From positions 192,410,315 to 192,474,314 of the forward strand of contig OY294068.1 of NCBI GenBank assembly GCA_958510875.1: a stretch of DNA of 64,000 nucleotides, read 5' to 3'. Below are positions 9,978 to 20,836 of the stretch, one piece after another. Both the position numbers and the translations under genes were made by a program. The stretch is from Endomychus coccineus (taxonomy: Eukaryota; Arthropoda; Insecta; Coleoptera; Endomychidae). Below the pieces are notes generated by a model, which saw only the letters and a list, made by a program, of their open reading frames with translations, was not told where the DNA came from and ran no database searches. Every line of letters starts with the position of its first letter. Positions within the stretch are counted from its first letter, which is position 1.

Positions 9978-11161
9978 CTGAAAAAAAAGTTTACATATTT
10001 CCTGAATGTAGTCTTTAACTTAACGTTCTTGAAATACCTCAAGGTTATAGTAGGACCAAGTTTTAAGTTAAATTTATATCTTTAATAACTTCATGAAGAA
10101 TTATTAAGTTTCTTGAGACGTACCTACTCATGAAAGATGCGAAGGACATAGAATGAAACACGAGCACGTGGAAAAAGTTTGAAAGTTATTTAATTAATTA
10201 ACTCGCACGTGCATGTACCCTCTAAGCAAATATTACTATCTGAATGAGACGACCTTACTGCTCACCGGTCTAAAGAAACCCGCCAAACTTAATATATTCC
10301 AAGAACCTTTGTAGCCGCTGAAACTTATTCTTTGCTATGGGATCCGGAAATACTACTGACATGAAGTTTAGGTGGTTTATTCTGCCGGAACTCATTTTGT
10401 AGAATCTAAGAATACGAAGGATAGTATTTGAAGATCATCGGGTTGAGCAAATTCTTTTTTTGAATGTCATACTCTGGGAATGAACGAGAATTTGTGTTCC
10501 TGCCTGTGCAGTGCTGCCGGCTGTGTTCTTCAATTATGGAACATGCATATGAAGATGTGGTACCAACAGGAAGACGCTACATGACTTACAGCGCATTAAA
10601 CAATAGATTTCGTTCCCTCAAAGATTTCGTGCAATAGTGATATCAATTGGCCACTATACAGCGATTATGTGCATAGAGCTCCGATAGATATTACATGTAT
10701 GCATAACAACACATAATCAGGAAAAAAAGGATCTCGAACTCCATGCTATGCTATATAAGAGACAGTCACAGAGGTAATATGCAGGAAATAATTAATGGCA
10801 TAATAAAATAATATGATAATATGTAAAGCTTAGTAAAAAGAGGAAAGTTCAGATCCAATATTACGTTGAATACAGCACAGATCACATGAAACATTTCTAC
10901 ATAACTTATGGGGTGGGATATAAGCCGTTTCTGATTAGAACTACCAGTGAAAGGATGCTTTTTGTTTGCGAAAGACTTATTAATCAACGGGCTCGAAAAG
11001 ATTGCTTAAATCCTTACAGATTTTAATCTCCGACGAACACACTACTATTTGAATATAAGCCGATATTCCCGGGAGTTTTGAGAGTTTGTTCATGTTGTTG
11101 AGAGCATAATTACTTTATCCTAATAGGAAGTAGACGTATCGGGAGTAAAATTAGGAATTAC
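9978..11161. other. synaptotagmin intron, no further feature
   Basis: The intron between the last two coding exons. Nothing coding or repetitive was recognised. Confidence 0.5.
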
Positions 11162-11333
11162 CTGTCATAATCGATAACTTTAACTATGAGGGATACATCT
11201 TCTATATTTTCTGACGGCACGTCGAATACGAGTGCTTCATTATAAATAGGAGACAGCGTGTTCTTCTTCACTGATGTTTTCTTTTTCTTTATTCGTTTCC
11301 CTTGACATACTAAATATACTTTCACATAGGGAT
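11162..11333 (-). CDS. Syt: synaptotagmin exon (C2B middle)
   Basis: Acceptor TTTCTTTCAG|ATCCC, donor GACAG|GTAATT. With the preceding exon it completes S-D-P-Y-V-K-V-Y-L and continues [19 protein letters not shown], then [19 protein letters not shown] and [18 protein letters not shown] is the C2B polybasic strand that binds PIP2 and SNAREs. DYD supplies two Ca2+-ligand aspartates of loop 3. A start-codon reading further upstream (to 11508) is intron read-through. Confidence 0.93.
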
Positions 11334-11661
11334 CTGAAAGAAAGAATAATGTGACATTGAAAGATGTTAGAGGTTTTTGGACAACATTGATTGAATTAAC
11401 TTCATAGATATCATGACGGTCGATGTTGAGACTATGTGTGACACAGGGAGACACCTGTATCAGGTAGATTTTCCGTGCTCTCCAGTTTTTAATCTCTTTG
11501 AACAACAATCTTGTTGTTGTTTATATGTAAGTCATAAGTCCTTTTATTTTTCGTAATAAAAGTTTATTTTGGAATTTTTCTTCAGTGTATTATTTACTGT
11601 TAATTTCATTATTACAGGACGAATAGCATAATAATCTTTTTATAATTTTGGCTTTTTTTAC

Positions 11662-11782
11662 CTGATTTTCCCGTGATATCCATGGCTTTTAGACTCCGTC
11701 CTTTGATGACAGTAAGTGTTAAACGACCAGCTGTTGGTAAGTAGCAAAGCGATATCATGAGTTCTCCTAAATGCACTTTGTC
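11662..11782 (-). CDS. Syt: synaptotagmin exon (start of C2B)
   Basis: Acceptor ATGTTACAG|GACAAA, donor TCAG|GTAAAA; 121 nt encoding [20 protein letters not shown] and [20 protein letters not shown], leaving one base to be completed as Asp by the next exon. [17 protein letters not shown] is the hallmark first strands of a synaptotagmin C2B; MD is the first Ca2+ ligand. The neighbouring introns are 328 bp (3') and 6.6 kb (5'). Confidence 0.92.
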
Positions 11783-11799
11783 CTGTAACATAAAAGAAG

Positions 11800-12115
11800 A
11801 AGGTAATATTCAATTGGTATTGATTGAGATGGAATCGGGCTTAATAGAAATTTCAGTGCACTTGGTTGAAAAAACCAAAGCAACGATCTTCTCAACATTC
11901 ACAATTATGGATTTTTTGTAACACCATTGCTTAAATTGATCTAGAGCTAAATTTGCCTTTATTTCGGAGTCATCATCTACATACATGAATGGTAGACAAT
12001 CTTTCAGTTGGTCAGGTAGGTCATTTACAAAAATCAGAAAAAGAAGCGGACCTAATATTGATCCTTGACCTACTCCTTTTTCGTTGTCTAATAGACACCA
12101 CTTTTTTTCTAGGGA
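11800..12115 (-). pseudogene. LINE reverse transcriptase fragment
   Basis: Minus-strand frame with KGVGQGSILGPLLFLIFVND, then LPFMYVDDDSEIKANLALDQ. These are RT motif B (GxxQGSxLGPLLFL) and the catalytic YVDD motif C, followed by a thumb-like segment ending in a stop. No 5' or 3' part is attached. It sits about 20 bp inside the intron upstream of the synaptotagmin exon at 11662-11782. It belongs to a different LINE than family A. Confidence 0.6.
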
Positions 12116-12136
12116 AACAGTGATTTTCTTGTTTTT

Positions 12137-12720
12137 CAAGTATGATTCTAGAGGTCTGGGAACTCGTATGTTTGACGTGAGTCTCTTACGCGTCGTCAAA
12201 CTCGTAGTCCCTCGCTCAGCCACTAGCTAGCGCTTGGATCGAAGTGGTAAAACGATTTCTTTCCGGAATCACAAGTAGTGTTACTGAGTATTCTGATTTG
12301 AGAGAGGTATAGAACTGTTACTCTTGTCAAAATGTATTACTCACCTTAAAAATAACTTCCCCTTTTTCATTATACATGCTCGCACACATAAAAGACCTCG
12401 TTAAAACGATTTCTATCCGGAATCGCAAACATCTACTGTTTTCGGATTTCCGCAACTTTCGGCACTTTAAAAACAGAAGTTTCTTGCTTTACACTTTTGT
12501 ACCCCGTTTTGCATTTCGGCACAATGCACGGCTTCGTAATTTGTTTCTAAAAACGCAGATATTCCTTGTGTTTACAAGTCAAGAATGACAGTTGTCAGAG
12601 AACACTCTTCGACTACTGCGCCACCCTTTTTGGTACTACGCGACAGTTGACGCTTAGCGGAGTCACTTCTCACATAGGAAACAGCCTCGAGTTCCCAGAC
12701 CTGTATGTATGACCGTGTTC
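12137..12720. repeat. dispersed repeat, copy 1 of 2
   Basis: About 85% alike to 37185-37790 by eye over its whole length, from TAGTCCCTCGCTCAGCCA through CTCGTTAAAACGATTTCTAT to GTTCCCAGACCTGTAT. An overlapping plus-strand frame of about 70 residues (12376-12588; KDLVKTISIRNRK...) is shared with the other copy. No transposon hallmark or known domain was recognised, so the family is unknown. Confidence 0.55.
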
Positions 12721-12799
12721 TAGCCATGAGTACATTTCCCCTCTCAAGTCAGAAGAAGTAAGGAAGGAATGCAGACCGTATCAAATGCAGCCGTCAATT

Positions 12800-13470
12800 C
12801 AAAAAATATTACCAATGTCTTATATCTTGGATAGTAGACTTCCGCGGACAGCTAATCTTGAAAAATCTTGTCTCCCGGATGGATTCCGCGTCACAATAGC
12901 CCGACTTGATGCCGACGTTTCGCCAACCATTACAGGTGGCATCTTCAGGGCAGGCTTGAGGCTTGAACTGGACCTGGTTCTACTGGTTTCTGTAGCCGTA
13001 TTTATAGTAGGAAAAATCCTTCACGCTACATAGTTCACTGCATTTATTCCGGTGGTTAACTTCGTTCCGGCACCTGACTCTGCCGTTGTGCGATCATGTG
13101 CGAAGTGGAATTTTCGAGGATGGGTTTCCAAATGTTGGGAAGCTAATATCCTGAGTCACGGTTTAGATTATTCGGATGTTTTAGGATTTCTATAGCTTCA
13201 AGGATTTTTCGCTGATAGAAGTTTGGGGCTCGGGCTAGGATTTTAGTATCTTCAAAAAGGATTTGATGATTTGTGTCAAACTTGTGTTCTGAAAGTGCAG
13301 ATCTACTGGTGTCACGAAGCCTTGTACAGCGCTCATATTCTTTCACACGAGTAGCTACTGTACGACCTGTTTCACCAATGTAGACTTTACCGCAAGAACA
13401 GGGAATGCTAGAAAAACACCTTCTAAGTGGAGAGGAGGAAGGGGATCTTTGATAGGTTTGTAAAACTATC
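12800..13470 (-). mobile_element. Penelope-like element, 5'-truncated copy (left arm of a pair)
   Basis: Minus-strand frame at 13143-13440 reads CSCGKVYIGETGRTVATRVK, then SALSEHKFDTNHQILFEDTK and LARAPNFYQRKILEAIEI. This is the GIY-YIG nuclease with its preceding Cys motif that ends the PLE polyprotein and makes the target nick. The RT part is lost. Downstream lie a 3' region and a hammerhead motif at 12910-12952. The same segment is repeated in opposite orientation at 13556-14170, so the two form a head-to-head pair. It lies in a synaptotagmin intron, sense strand. Confidence 0.8.
12910..12952 (-). ncRNA. hammerhead ribozyme motif in PLE 3' repeat
   Basis: On the minus strand: stem I UGCC paired with GGCA, core CUGAAGA, one extra U, stem II GCCACC paired with GGUUGGC around a UGUAAU loop (one bulged U), then GAAAC and GUC, the classic cleavage triplet. 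Stem III is reduced to the palindrome ACGU, as in PLE hammerheads thought to work as dimers. All core residues are present. It is in the sense direction of the synaptotagmin pre-mRNA. Confidence 0.65.
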
Positions 13471-13555
13471 TTCCATATATTCAAAATATAACAGATCGAA
13501 TTTCCAAAATCCTCAAAAAACATAATATTTCTACCCGTTTTTCCACACTTCCAAA

Positions 13556-14170
13556 ATTATCTCAGTTTTACAAACCTATCAAAGATCCCCTTCCTCTTCT
13601 CCACTTATAAGGTGTTTATAGCACACCCCGTTCTCGCGGTAAAGTCTACATTGGTGAAACAGGTCGTACAGTAGCTACTCGTGTGAAAGAACATGGGCGC
13701 TGTACAAGGCTTCGTGACACCAGTAGATCTGCACTTTCAGAACACAAGTTTGACACAAATCATCAAATCCTTTTTGAAGATACTAAAATCCTAGCCCGAG
13801 CCCCAAATTTCTATCAGCGAAAAATCCTTGAAGCTATAGAAATCCTAAAACATCCGAATAATCTAAACCGTGACTCGTGATATTACCTTCCCAACATTTG
13901 GAAACCCATCCTCGAAAATTCCACGTCGCACATGATCGCACAACGTCAGGTGCCGGAACGAAGTTAACCACCGGAATAAATGCAGTGAACTATGTAGCGT
14001 GAAGGATTTTTCCTACTATAAATACGGCTACAGAAACCAGTAGGACCAATTTCAGTTCAAGCCTCAAGCCTACCCTGAAGATGCCACCTGTAATGGTTGG
14101 CGAAACGTCGGCATCAAGTCGAGCTATTGTGACGCGGAATCCATCCGGACGACAAGCTTTTTCAATGTCT
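13556..14170 (+). mobile_element. Penelope-like element, 5'-truncated copy (right arm of a pair)
   Basis: A near-copy of 12800-13470 in reverse orientation. The GIY-YIG frame runs 13630-13880 (KVYIGETGR is readable after a frame change near 13625; then HGRCTRLRDTSRSALSEHKF), and stops earlier than the left copy. Its 3' region carries the hammerhead at 14071-14113. The unique centre between the arms is only about 90 bp (13470-13556). Confidence 0.78.
14071..14113 (+). ncRNA. hammerhead ribozyme motif in PLE 3' repeat
   Basis: The same fold as at 12910-12952 with identical core, stem II and GUC site. Stem I has UACC against GGCA, so one pair is lost. It is antisense to the synaptotagmin transcript. 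Confidence 0.55.
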
Positions 14171-15190
14171 TATAGTTCAGTTCCAACATTTCATAAATAT
14201 TTTGAACAATATTATCGAACGCCTTGTTGTAATGTTGCAACTGAAATTGTTAATTTTTTAAGCTAGTTGCAATCTAAAAATTGTCACTCAATTTCACGTT
14301 ATATCGAGAACAAATAAATTATAAAATGAATTAACCATTCCCAAATAACTAGCTTATGCAATTAAATTAATTATTAGCTGCGTGTATTTACAATGAAAAT
14401 TCTCAACTCCCCAACATTGTGCTATTGAATACGAAACATTGCTTTGAAAGTATCCCTATTTGTAGGATTGCACAAGGACGTAATTCCTCGCTTTTGTCGG
14501 TGGTCGTGGCATTGAATTAGGCAGCGCAGTGCAGAGCGAGATTCATAGTCCCGTAACCCAGATCGAGCTCGTTATATGGGCCAAGGTCTGGCTGTATACC
14601 GGGCTCGAAGAGAGAAAGTATAATGCTATTAATCCTGCTTTATTCCATATAAATGCGTGAATGGTAATATCTTTGTTATGAGGTACTCTACATGCATTAT
14701 GAATATTTCCGGTCGTCTTAGGTGCCGTTAAATTGTGCATAACTCTGTTGAAATGGTTTAAATTACTTTAGTATGAATTTGAAGCTGGCTGTAATGAACG
14801 CCAACGGGCAATTTCTAAGCGCCTTTCCAAATATTGAGCTAAGTGATGTAGGAATACATAGTAAACATATAAACGTAAATAGCATCAAGTTGAATTGTAA
14901 TAGGTTGAATCCATATCTATAATATTCAGAGTGACTTGTAGTGTTTAGAGGTGATTGAGAGGGCAATGAGTAGGGACTAATATAAGCTTTTTTGATAATC
15001 TATAAACTTCTGATGAAACTAAAGCAACCAAAGTTACAGTGCTTCAATTAATGTTGCCAGACTGTCCTTCACCAACCAAAAACTCCACTAAAAACGAGCC
15101 AAGGCCAAGAGTTCTCCCACTGAATGGAATTATATTTCACTGACTGTATGACATCGATTTTCACTCGTTTTCTCCTCATATTGAAGCAGT
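14171..15190. other. intronic, nothing recognised
   Basis: AT-rich with short chance ORFs; no repeat boundary seen. Confidence 0.4.
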
Positions 15191-15194
15191 TTTT

Positions 15195-15850
15195 TCTCTT
15201 AACTTTTCTCACTATTCGTAGTGTGAATGAGGTATATTTTCCGATTTTCGAGGAAATATCAACGCTGATGTTCCACAGGGATCTGTTTTGGCACGAACAT
15301 TGTTTCTGCTCCATATAAACGATCTGCTTAAAGTGCCTGTCTCACTCACACAGCTTTGCAGATGATGGTACACTTCATACCGCTTCCTCATATAGAGTCT
15401 CTATACCATCAAATGAAGCTGTAGGAGCGAAGCAGAGACAGCTTGACGCAATTAATGGAGATCTGGCAATGATTTTGAAATGGGAATCTGATAATCTAGT
15501 AGAGTTTAATGCAACTAAAACTCAAGCTTGCATCTCCTCCCACTCTAATATGATGATGTCAAGTACAACTATAGCATATTCATGCTCCGGTACACAACCA
15601 AAAGCACCCTCTCATGGGATGATCATGTCAGGTCCATTGTGGAAACCGCTCAACAAAAACTTGGTGTTCTATTTCGTGCCAAGAGCTACTTCACATCCCA
15701 GCAGCTCTTCATAATCTACAAAGCACAGGTTCGACCTGTTCAGGAGTACTGTTCACACGTTTGGAATTCGGCTCTCAAACATGTCACACGATGTTATTCA
15801 AACATTATAGGTTTCTCTCTGGTGAAGTCAGAGTAAAAAAAAATGTATTG
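15195..15850 (+). mobile_element. LINE family A, RT fragment
   Basis: It starts within the RT fingers/palm (TFLLHINDLLKVPVSLTQLC equivalent at 15298-15355), keeps the ADDGTLH motif at 15357-15377, MILKWESDNLVEFNATKTQA at 15469-15528, SWDDHVRSIVETAQQKLGVL near 15612 and RPVQEYCSHVWNSALKH near 15745, and ends in a short A-run. Frames change at least three times. It is inactive. Confidence 0.75.
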
Positions 15851-16017
15851 CTACTAAACTAAACGACTTTTTAAAGTTCCTTTTCCCTATGCTGAGTTAT
15901 TCTAAAATGGCTCGTGTTTCTCGTGAGATAATAGTGATCCAAAACATTTAAAACATTTTTCTAAGATGGTGGTTGACCAATTATGAATATTATAGACTTA
16001 TGATAACATGTGACAAC

Positions 16018-16185
16018 ATGGAAGTTGTGAAACTCTTTACCTAGTGAGGTCTTTCCTTGAGCCTATCACCTCCAAACCTTCAAGAAACATTCGAATTCTC
16101 TTCTTCCAGCTTTCCTCCTGGCTCACATGATTTTCTCTGAACATCATAGGTTTACCTCTCGCGTAGTTCAAGTATAAAAAAAATG
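16018..16185 (+). mobile_element. LINE family A, 3' end fragment
   Basis: Matches the last 170 bp of family A (GAAACTCTTTACCTAGTGAG to CAAGTATAAAAAAAATG). It is separated from the copy at 15195-15850 by about 170 bp, so it may be the same insertion split by a deletion and insertion, or a second copy. Confidence 0.6.
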
Positions 16186-16935
16186 TCCAAAAGCGAAAAA
16201 TTGGGCTATCAAAATGGGGTAACTCATTATTATATTAGATAATGATACGATAAAGGTTCTAGTATCAACCTTTGTTGAACATGTTCTCAATTTGAGTAAC
16301 TTTCGATGTAATGTCAAATAATGTAATATGACGTCTTTCTTGATCACTTTCTAATCATTTGCAATATATTCCCGGTTCCTATGGGTGAGAAAGGTTGGAG
16401 TTCTATGGATCACTGTTCATTTTTTTTCCATCCAGTATGTCATTTATTTCTGTATGTGCGAAATTTTGCCGTCTAACTGTACAACAATTCTTTTCCATTG
16501 CTACTTGATTACTTTTGGTTATTTTCCTACGTAATTGGATTGAAAGAAACTCAGATAATGAACGCGATTAAGGAAGTAAAAATTGTAATGATGGCGCCGG
16601 ATCTGGTAGAGCTAATTCCACTAATGAAATGAAAAGACTTACATTGTCGGTTTGTATTAATTAACATTGAAACTGCGGTACTCTCAACTGTTAATATTAT
16701 GGTTGAATATCCCAGTTTTTATTCAAGTTGGATAAAATTTATCAATTAGACGCTTTATCTTGTAAGAAAATAAATTGACAATCTAAATTCTGCATAGTCT
16801 TTTTCTATATGAAGATAATAATACATTTTCAAGTAGAAAAACATTGACACCCGAGGCTTCAATGCAGGAGCATAATTAAAAATCATTTGATTTACATATT
16901 TGATTCTGCATCTCAGAAAAATATTCCATATAGCC
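16186..16935. other. intronic, nothing recognised
   Basis: The stretch around 16345-16390 (TTTGCAATATATTCCCGGTT) resembles 62595-62640, so a dispersed repeat may be present. Otherwise featureless. Confidence 0.35.
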
Positions 16936-16939
16936 CGAG

Positions 16940-17300
16940 GAGCTTATATCTGATATTTATACAATTATCATCATTCAAGCTGTGCAAAATTGTTGAAACG
17001 ATAGAAACTTGTTAATAGCTTTGGGGGGACTGAAATGAGTTTAGGAAGCGTGTAACCAAGTGGAAATATTATGCCTCTGGAGCATAATTCAAATTGGAAT
17101 TGGGTATCAAAGATACTCTTCAGTTCTTCTCCACTGAAGTAATGTTGCCTGGGGGATCTCAAAGCTGGACATTCCAACAGGATGTAAGAGGCAGTTTCTT
17201 CCACCTGTAGGCATTTACTACATATTATAGTATATGCTATGATATGTATGTATCTGTTGAGACCACTGTAATCCATGAAGATCCCAGTCATCTCCCGCTA
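16940..17300 (-). pseudogene. LINE family B C-terminal end (zinc-knuckle type)
   Basis: Minus frame: CSKCLQVEETASYILLECPA, then LRSPRQHYFSGEELKSIF. C-x2-C followed by E-T-A/x-H/Y-I-L-x-E-C-P-A-L is the C-terminal zinc-binding tail that follows RNase H in LOA/R1/I-like LINEs. It is repeated at 43.2, 52.5, 56.4 and 58.5 kb. Confidence 0.6.
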
Positions 17301-17339
17301 GGCTTAATATCTTTGATAAAGAATTTGTCCTGCCTTATG

Positions 17340-18230
17340 CCACAAGTCGAACAACTAATCGCTCAGATTATGAACATTCCTCAAACTGAACCCAGATCAC
17401 ATAAAAGGATTTAGATAGCAGTCTCAAGGGAACGAGGTTGTCTTCATTCAGATAGAATGTGTGGTTTTCTGGCCATTTGTTGATTCCTTCAGTTTGGCGT
17501 AGTAAGTTTTTATTTTGTTTACTACAAGAGAAGAAAACCTGAAACGTCCATAGAACACCGTGGGAGCCAGCTACAGAATGCTGGAAAATTACATAAGCAT
17601 TAGGATTCTCCAAAAGTTTGGAGTTTATAGACATCAGGAAAGACCTCACTAGGCAAAGGGTTTCACAATTCCCCAGTTCGATAGAAAACTGAAGTCGTCT
17701 GGCAGAAAGAAGTTCGACAGGTTTCGAGTTTGATAATGATTTGGTGTCCAGCCTGAGCTCATGGTGGAATAACCGGCCATTGAAATATCTGTTGATAAGA
17801 GAGAGATCTGTCCTCAGTTGATTTTAGTATCTGTTGAACACCAGTATTGTTACCCAATGTTTCGGAGGAGACTCCGTTAACCAACATATGAAGTGATCTA
17901 TGTGAAAGAAAACTCTATGGTAAATGACAAAGTTGGAATGACAAAAACAATTTAATGAATTTTCTCACGAAGGCCTTGGTACCAAACTCGGTAGGATGCT
18001 TTCTTTAACACAAAATATAGTTCCTATCAATAAAATATTTCCACGAAATTACTGCCCATTATCCGCAAAGCTGTTAACAGATCGTTGATATGAAGCAGAA
18101 AAGTTGGTATGTTGAAAGGTCCCTGTGGAACACCAGCGTTGAAAGCCATTGTATTGTTTCACTCCATTATATGACTGTCTCGAGAGCGAGGTTATTGCCA
18201 CCACCACCTCTAACTCACATTGAATCGGTT
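17340..18230 (-). mobile_element. LINE family A, minus-strand copy
   Basis: The reverse complement of family A. 17560-17830 holds the C-terminal and 3' part (GACCTCACTAGGCAAAG is the complement of CTTTACCTAGTGAGGTC), and 18040-18200 holds RT motif B, degraded to ETIQWLSTLVFHRDLSTYQL. Frames are broken. It is sense-oriented with respect to the synaptotagmin gene and ends about 200 bp from the exon at 18428. Confidence 0.6.
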
Positions 18231-18427
18231 TGAACATTCATATCAGAGTGTGTAATTAAATCTTTCTTTGTATAATACTATTCATTACCGTGTTGCAATT
18301 GTCTTTCCAAATCATAGATAAGCGATATTGTTAATAACACGCACTCTCTGTGAGACTTGAAATATCTACAAACTGTATCTTTGAGATAAGGACGTACGAG
18401 CAGGCATAAAGTCAATACCTTACTCAC

Positions 18428-18596
18428 CTGGGGTGGACATAATATGTTCATAGTATATTCTATTTCTTGATGCAAGTCTGTACTATCTAATAAACCCTTC
18501 AGGACGACGTGACCAATCAAATCATGTCTTGAGAACCTATCGAAGTCGTACATAGAGAACTGGATATACCTTTGGCATAACTCATCATGTGGCACA
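18428..18596 (-). CDS. Syt: synaptotagmin exon (C2A second half)
   Basis: Acceptor TTATTTTACAG|TGTGCC, donor CCCCAG|GTGAGTAAG. It completes Ser and encodes VPHDELCQRYIQFSMYDFDR, FSRHDLIGHVVLKGLLDS and HQEIEYTMNILCPPQ. The D-F-D-R-F-S-R-H-D loop provides three Ca2+-binding aspartates and the membrane-inserting residues of C2A. The reading continues open into the intron up to 18652 but the acceptor sets the border. Confidence 0.93.
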
Positions 18597-18659
18597 CTGT
18601 AAAATAAGTAAATACAATAAATTATGGATATGTCACGGAAATCATTTGCCAATAAAGGA

Positions 18660-19580
18660 TATAATGTGGAATTATAATACCACGCAACGTTATATCTACT
18701 TTGACGTTATTCTCTATTGTTTATGTAACACGACATGAAATTATTGCCAGAACTTATGATATACATAATGAAATGTAGATTTACAATGTGCAGGATGCCT
18801 AGTAATAAACACAATTTGGCGGACGCGCTGGAGAATCACATTATGGCGGATGCGCAGGAAAAACAGGTTACCTCTGCTTAATAATGATGGTAGGTTGAAT
18901 GTAGCGGAAAGGAAAAGTATCGCTGTCACGATTTGTACTTGCTGCTAAGCGGCTATGTGAAATCAAAGTTTCATGATGAAGAAATTTACAGAAAGGCTTG
19001 CAACAGAAGAAGGCTATACAGGGGCGGGCTTCGCCCCTACTACTGTATATTTAATCCAATCGAACTGATATGACACGAAATCAAATCAAATATTAAAGTG
19101 AACATGTTTCCCCACATTAAATATATCTGTAGTGGGATTGATAAAAAACAGTACCTAAAGTAGACAGTTGGAAAAACTATATACAACATATCATTAGGGT
19201 TGAAAACTCTTATGTGTACGATTAATAATATTCAACCATCAATAATAAGTTTAGGCTTAGATGAAGATAATAGTGATAGAGCTAAATTTACTTCCTTTAG
19301 TGTAAAATACCGTTTTTATTGAAAATAAAGATAAATCAATATCGACCCTGCACCCGTTTCGTGTGGTTTGAAAATGTTGAGACCAACAGATTGGAATTTG
19401 ATCAGCTAGTTGGTTTATTACAGTGAGATTCAACAGTATAATATGCATTATACTATACCCATCATTCTCTCTTTCCAGAAATGCCAGTAGTTTCGGAAAG
19501 TGGCAGATATTTACATAGTAATCTATAATTAGCTTAGGTTTCAGCTTCGAGTGCACCGACCATAATGTGGAAGCCTTGAA
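18660..19580. other. intronic, nothing recognised
   Basis: A small GC hairpin AGGGGCGGGCTTCGCCCCT lies at 19019-19037. No gene or element could be assigned. Confidence 0.4.
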
Positions 19581-19581
19581 A

Positions 19582-20754
19582 TAGTGTTGCCCAAAATCGG
19601 TCTTGGTCTTGCAGTCTTGGTTTTGTTCTTGCATTTTTGCAAGACCAGGACCAAGACCAAGACGGCGTAATTTTAGCAAGACCAAGACTGACCGTGCAAG
19701 ATTTGAGCAAGAACAAGACTAAGCCTGCGAGACTCTTGCGTCTTGCAGTTAGGACTGAGTGTCGTTTCAGGGAGCGAACAGGCTTAATTTATGATATAAG
19801 AAATTGACACATAGAAAACAAACGAAACAAAATAAAAGAAAGTACTAGTACATAAAATTTTGAATATGAAAATAGGCAGAAAATAGGAAGACGTAAAGTA
19901 CAGATATAAATGACTATCAGTGCATTTTCGTTGAAGGGGGAATTTACGCAGTTCGAATAAGTAAATGAAAAATAATATATTAAATATAGTATGAAAATAA
20001 TAAAAACAAAAAATTAACTAAATAGAATAAAGCGTAATAAAATTATATGTAGTATGTTACCGAGAAAATGTTTGTTTTCTTCATATTTCAAAAGTTACAG
20101 GCCGAAAAAGAGATCTTACAAACTAATTTGAAATCTAACTTATAATAATAAGGTAGGTATAAGAGCGAAAAGCAGGACGCTACAATGTCATGTGGCATCC
20201 TTTGATTTGCGGCGGCATCCTTTAATGAGAGCCGGCACGTGCCAAGGCGGCGCGATACAAGGCGACACTATCTAAGCGAATGGACTATGAATAATAGTAT
20301 TTATTTCAATTCCAGTCATTCCCAATTGAGCTTTGCTTCGAGTCTAATGTGATAATTGATTTTATCTAATCCTTGTTGTTCTCGGAAAACTTATCACGTT
20401 CACAATTTGACATGAGTGACGAAGATTCAAATAGTTTTAGTCGGAGTAGTGAGAGTTGGAGTTATAGATCTAAAAGACCTAAAAAAAGCAAATTTGATGA
20501 GTTTTTCGAAATAATTCATGCATCCCAAATTGCTTTGTGTAAATTGTGCCAACATAAAAAGGTTGAATAAAAATGAAAAACAGAAACACTAATAGGTAAT
20601 TGCGAGACTTGCGAGACTCTTGCTGCAAGACCAAGACCAAGACCAAAACTGGGAGCGCAATACCAAGACCAAGACCAAGACCAGGTGTATTGGCGCAAGA
20701 CCAAGACCAAGACTGGCTAAGTCTCGTCTTGTTCTTGCATTTGGGCAACACTAC
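19582..20754 (+). mobile_element. hAT-like element with BED-finger relic and subterminal hexamer arrays
   Basis: The terminal inverted repeats TAGTGTTGCCCAAA (19582) and TTTGGGCAACACTA (ending 20754) are flanked by the direct repeat CTTGAAA (19575-19581 and 20755-20761), 7 bp exact and 8 bp with one mismatch, as for hAT. Next to both ends are dense AGACCA/TCTTGG units in both orientations (19600-19740 and 20600-20730), which can fold and are likely transposase sites. The only coding relic (20403-20570) reads KKSKFDEFFEIIHASQIALC, then KLCQHKK, a BED-type zinc-finger start with CxxC. The rest of the transposase is missing, so this is a non-autonomous derivative. Confidence 0.68.
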
Positions 20755-20790
20755 TTGAAAACCTTCGATTTCTCTGGAAATATCCCAAGT

Positions 20791-20836
20791 ACGTTTTCAT
20801 TATAATTGTCAACACGTTTTCATTATAATTGTCAAC
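20791..20836. repeat. 23-bp perfect tandem duplication
   Basis: The unit ACGTTTTCATTATAATTGTC followed by AAC occurs twice in direct succession, just outside the hAT-like element. Confidence 0.8.

Noticed and set aside
11334..11508. Upstream extension of the C2B exon frame to a start codon
   Set aside because: The acceptor at 11334 and the phase with the exon at 11662-11782 show this is intron read-through.
13143..13523. Stand-alone GIY-YIG endonuclease gene
   Set aside because: The domain is the C-terminal end of a Penelope-like element, present as a mirrored pair and followed by the PLE hammerhead repeat.
18597..18652. Start codon upstream of the C2A exon
   Set aside because: It lies in the intron, before a clear acceptor; the exon joins in phase to 23623-23777.
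19600..20730. Repetitive AGACCA units taken as a CRISPR array or satellite gene
   Set aside because: There are no constant repeats with unique spacers, units are hexamers in both orientations, and they lie inside the ends of a hAT-like element in a eukaryotic intron.
20479..20805. Open frames rich in Gln-Asp or Ser-Trp around the hexamer arrays
   Set aside because: They are products of the AGACCA repeat read in different frames, with no start context or conservation signal.
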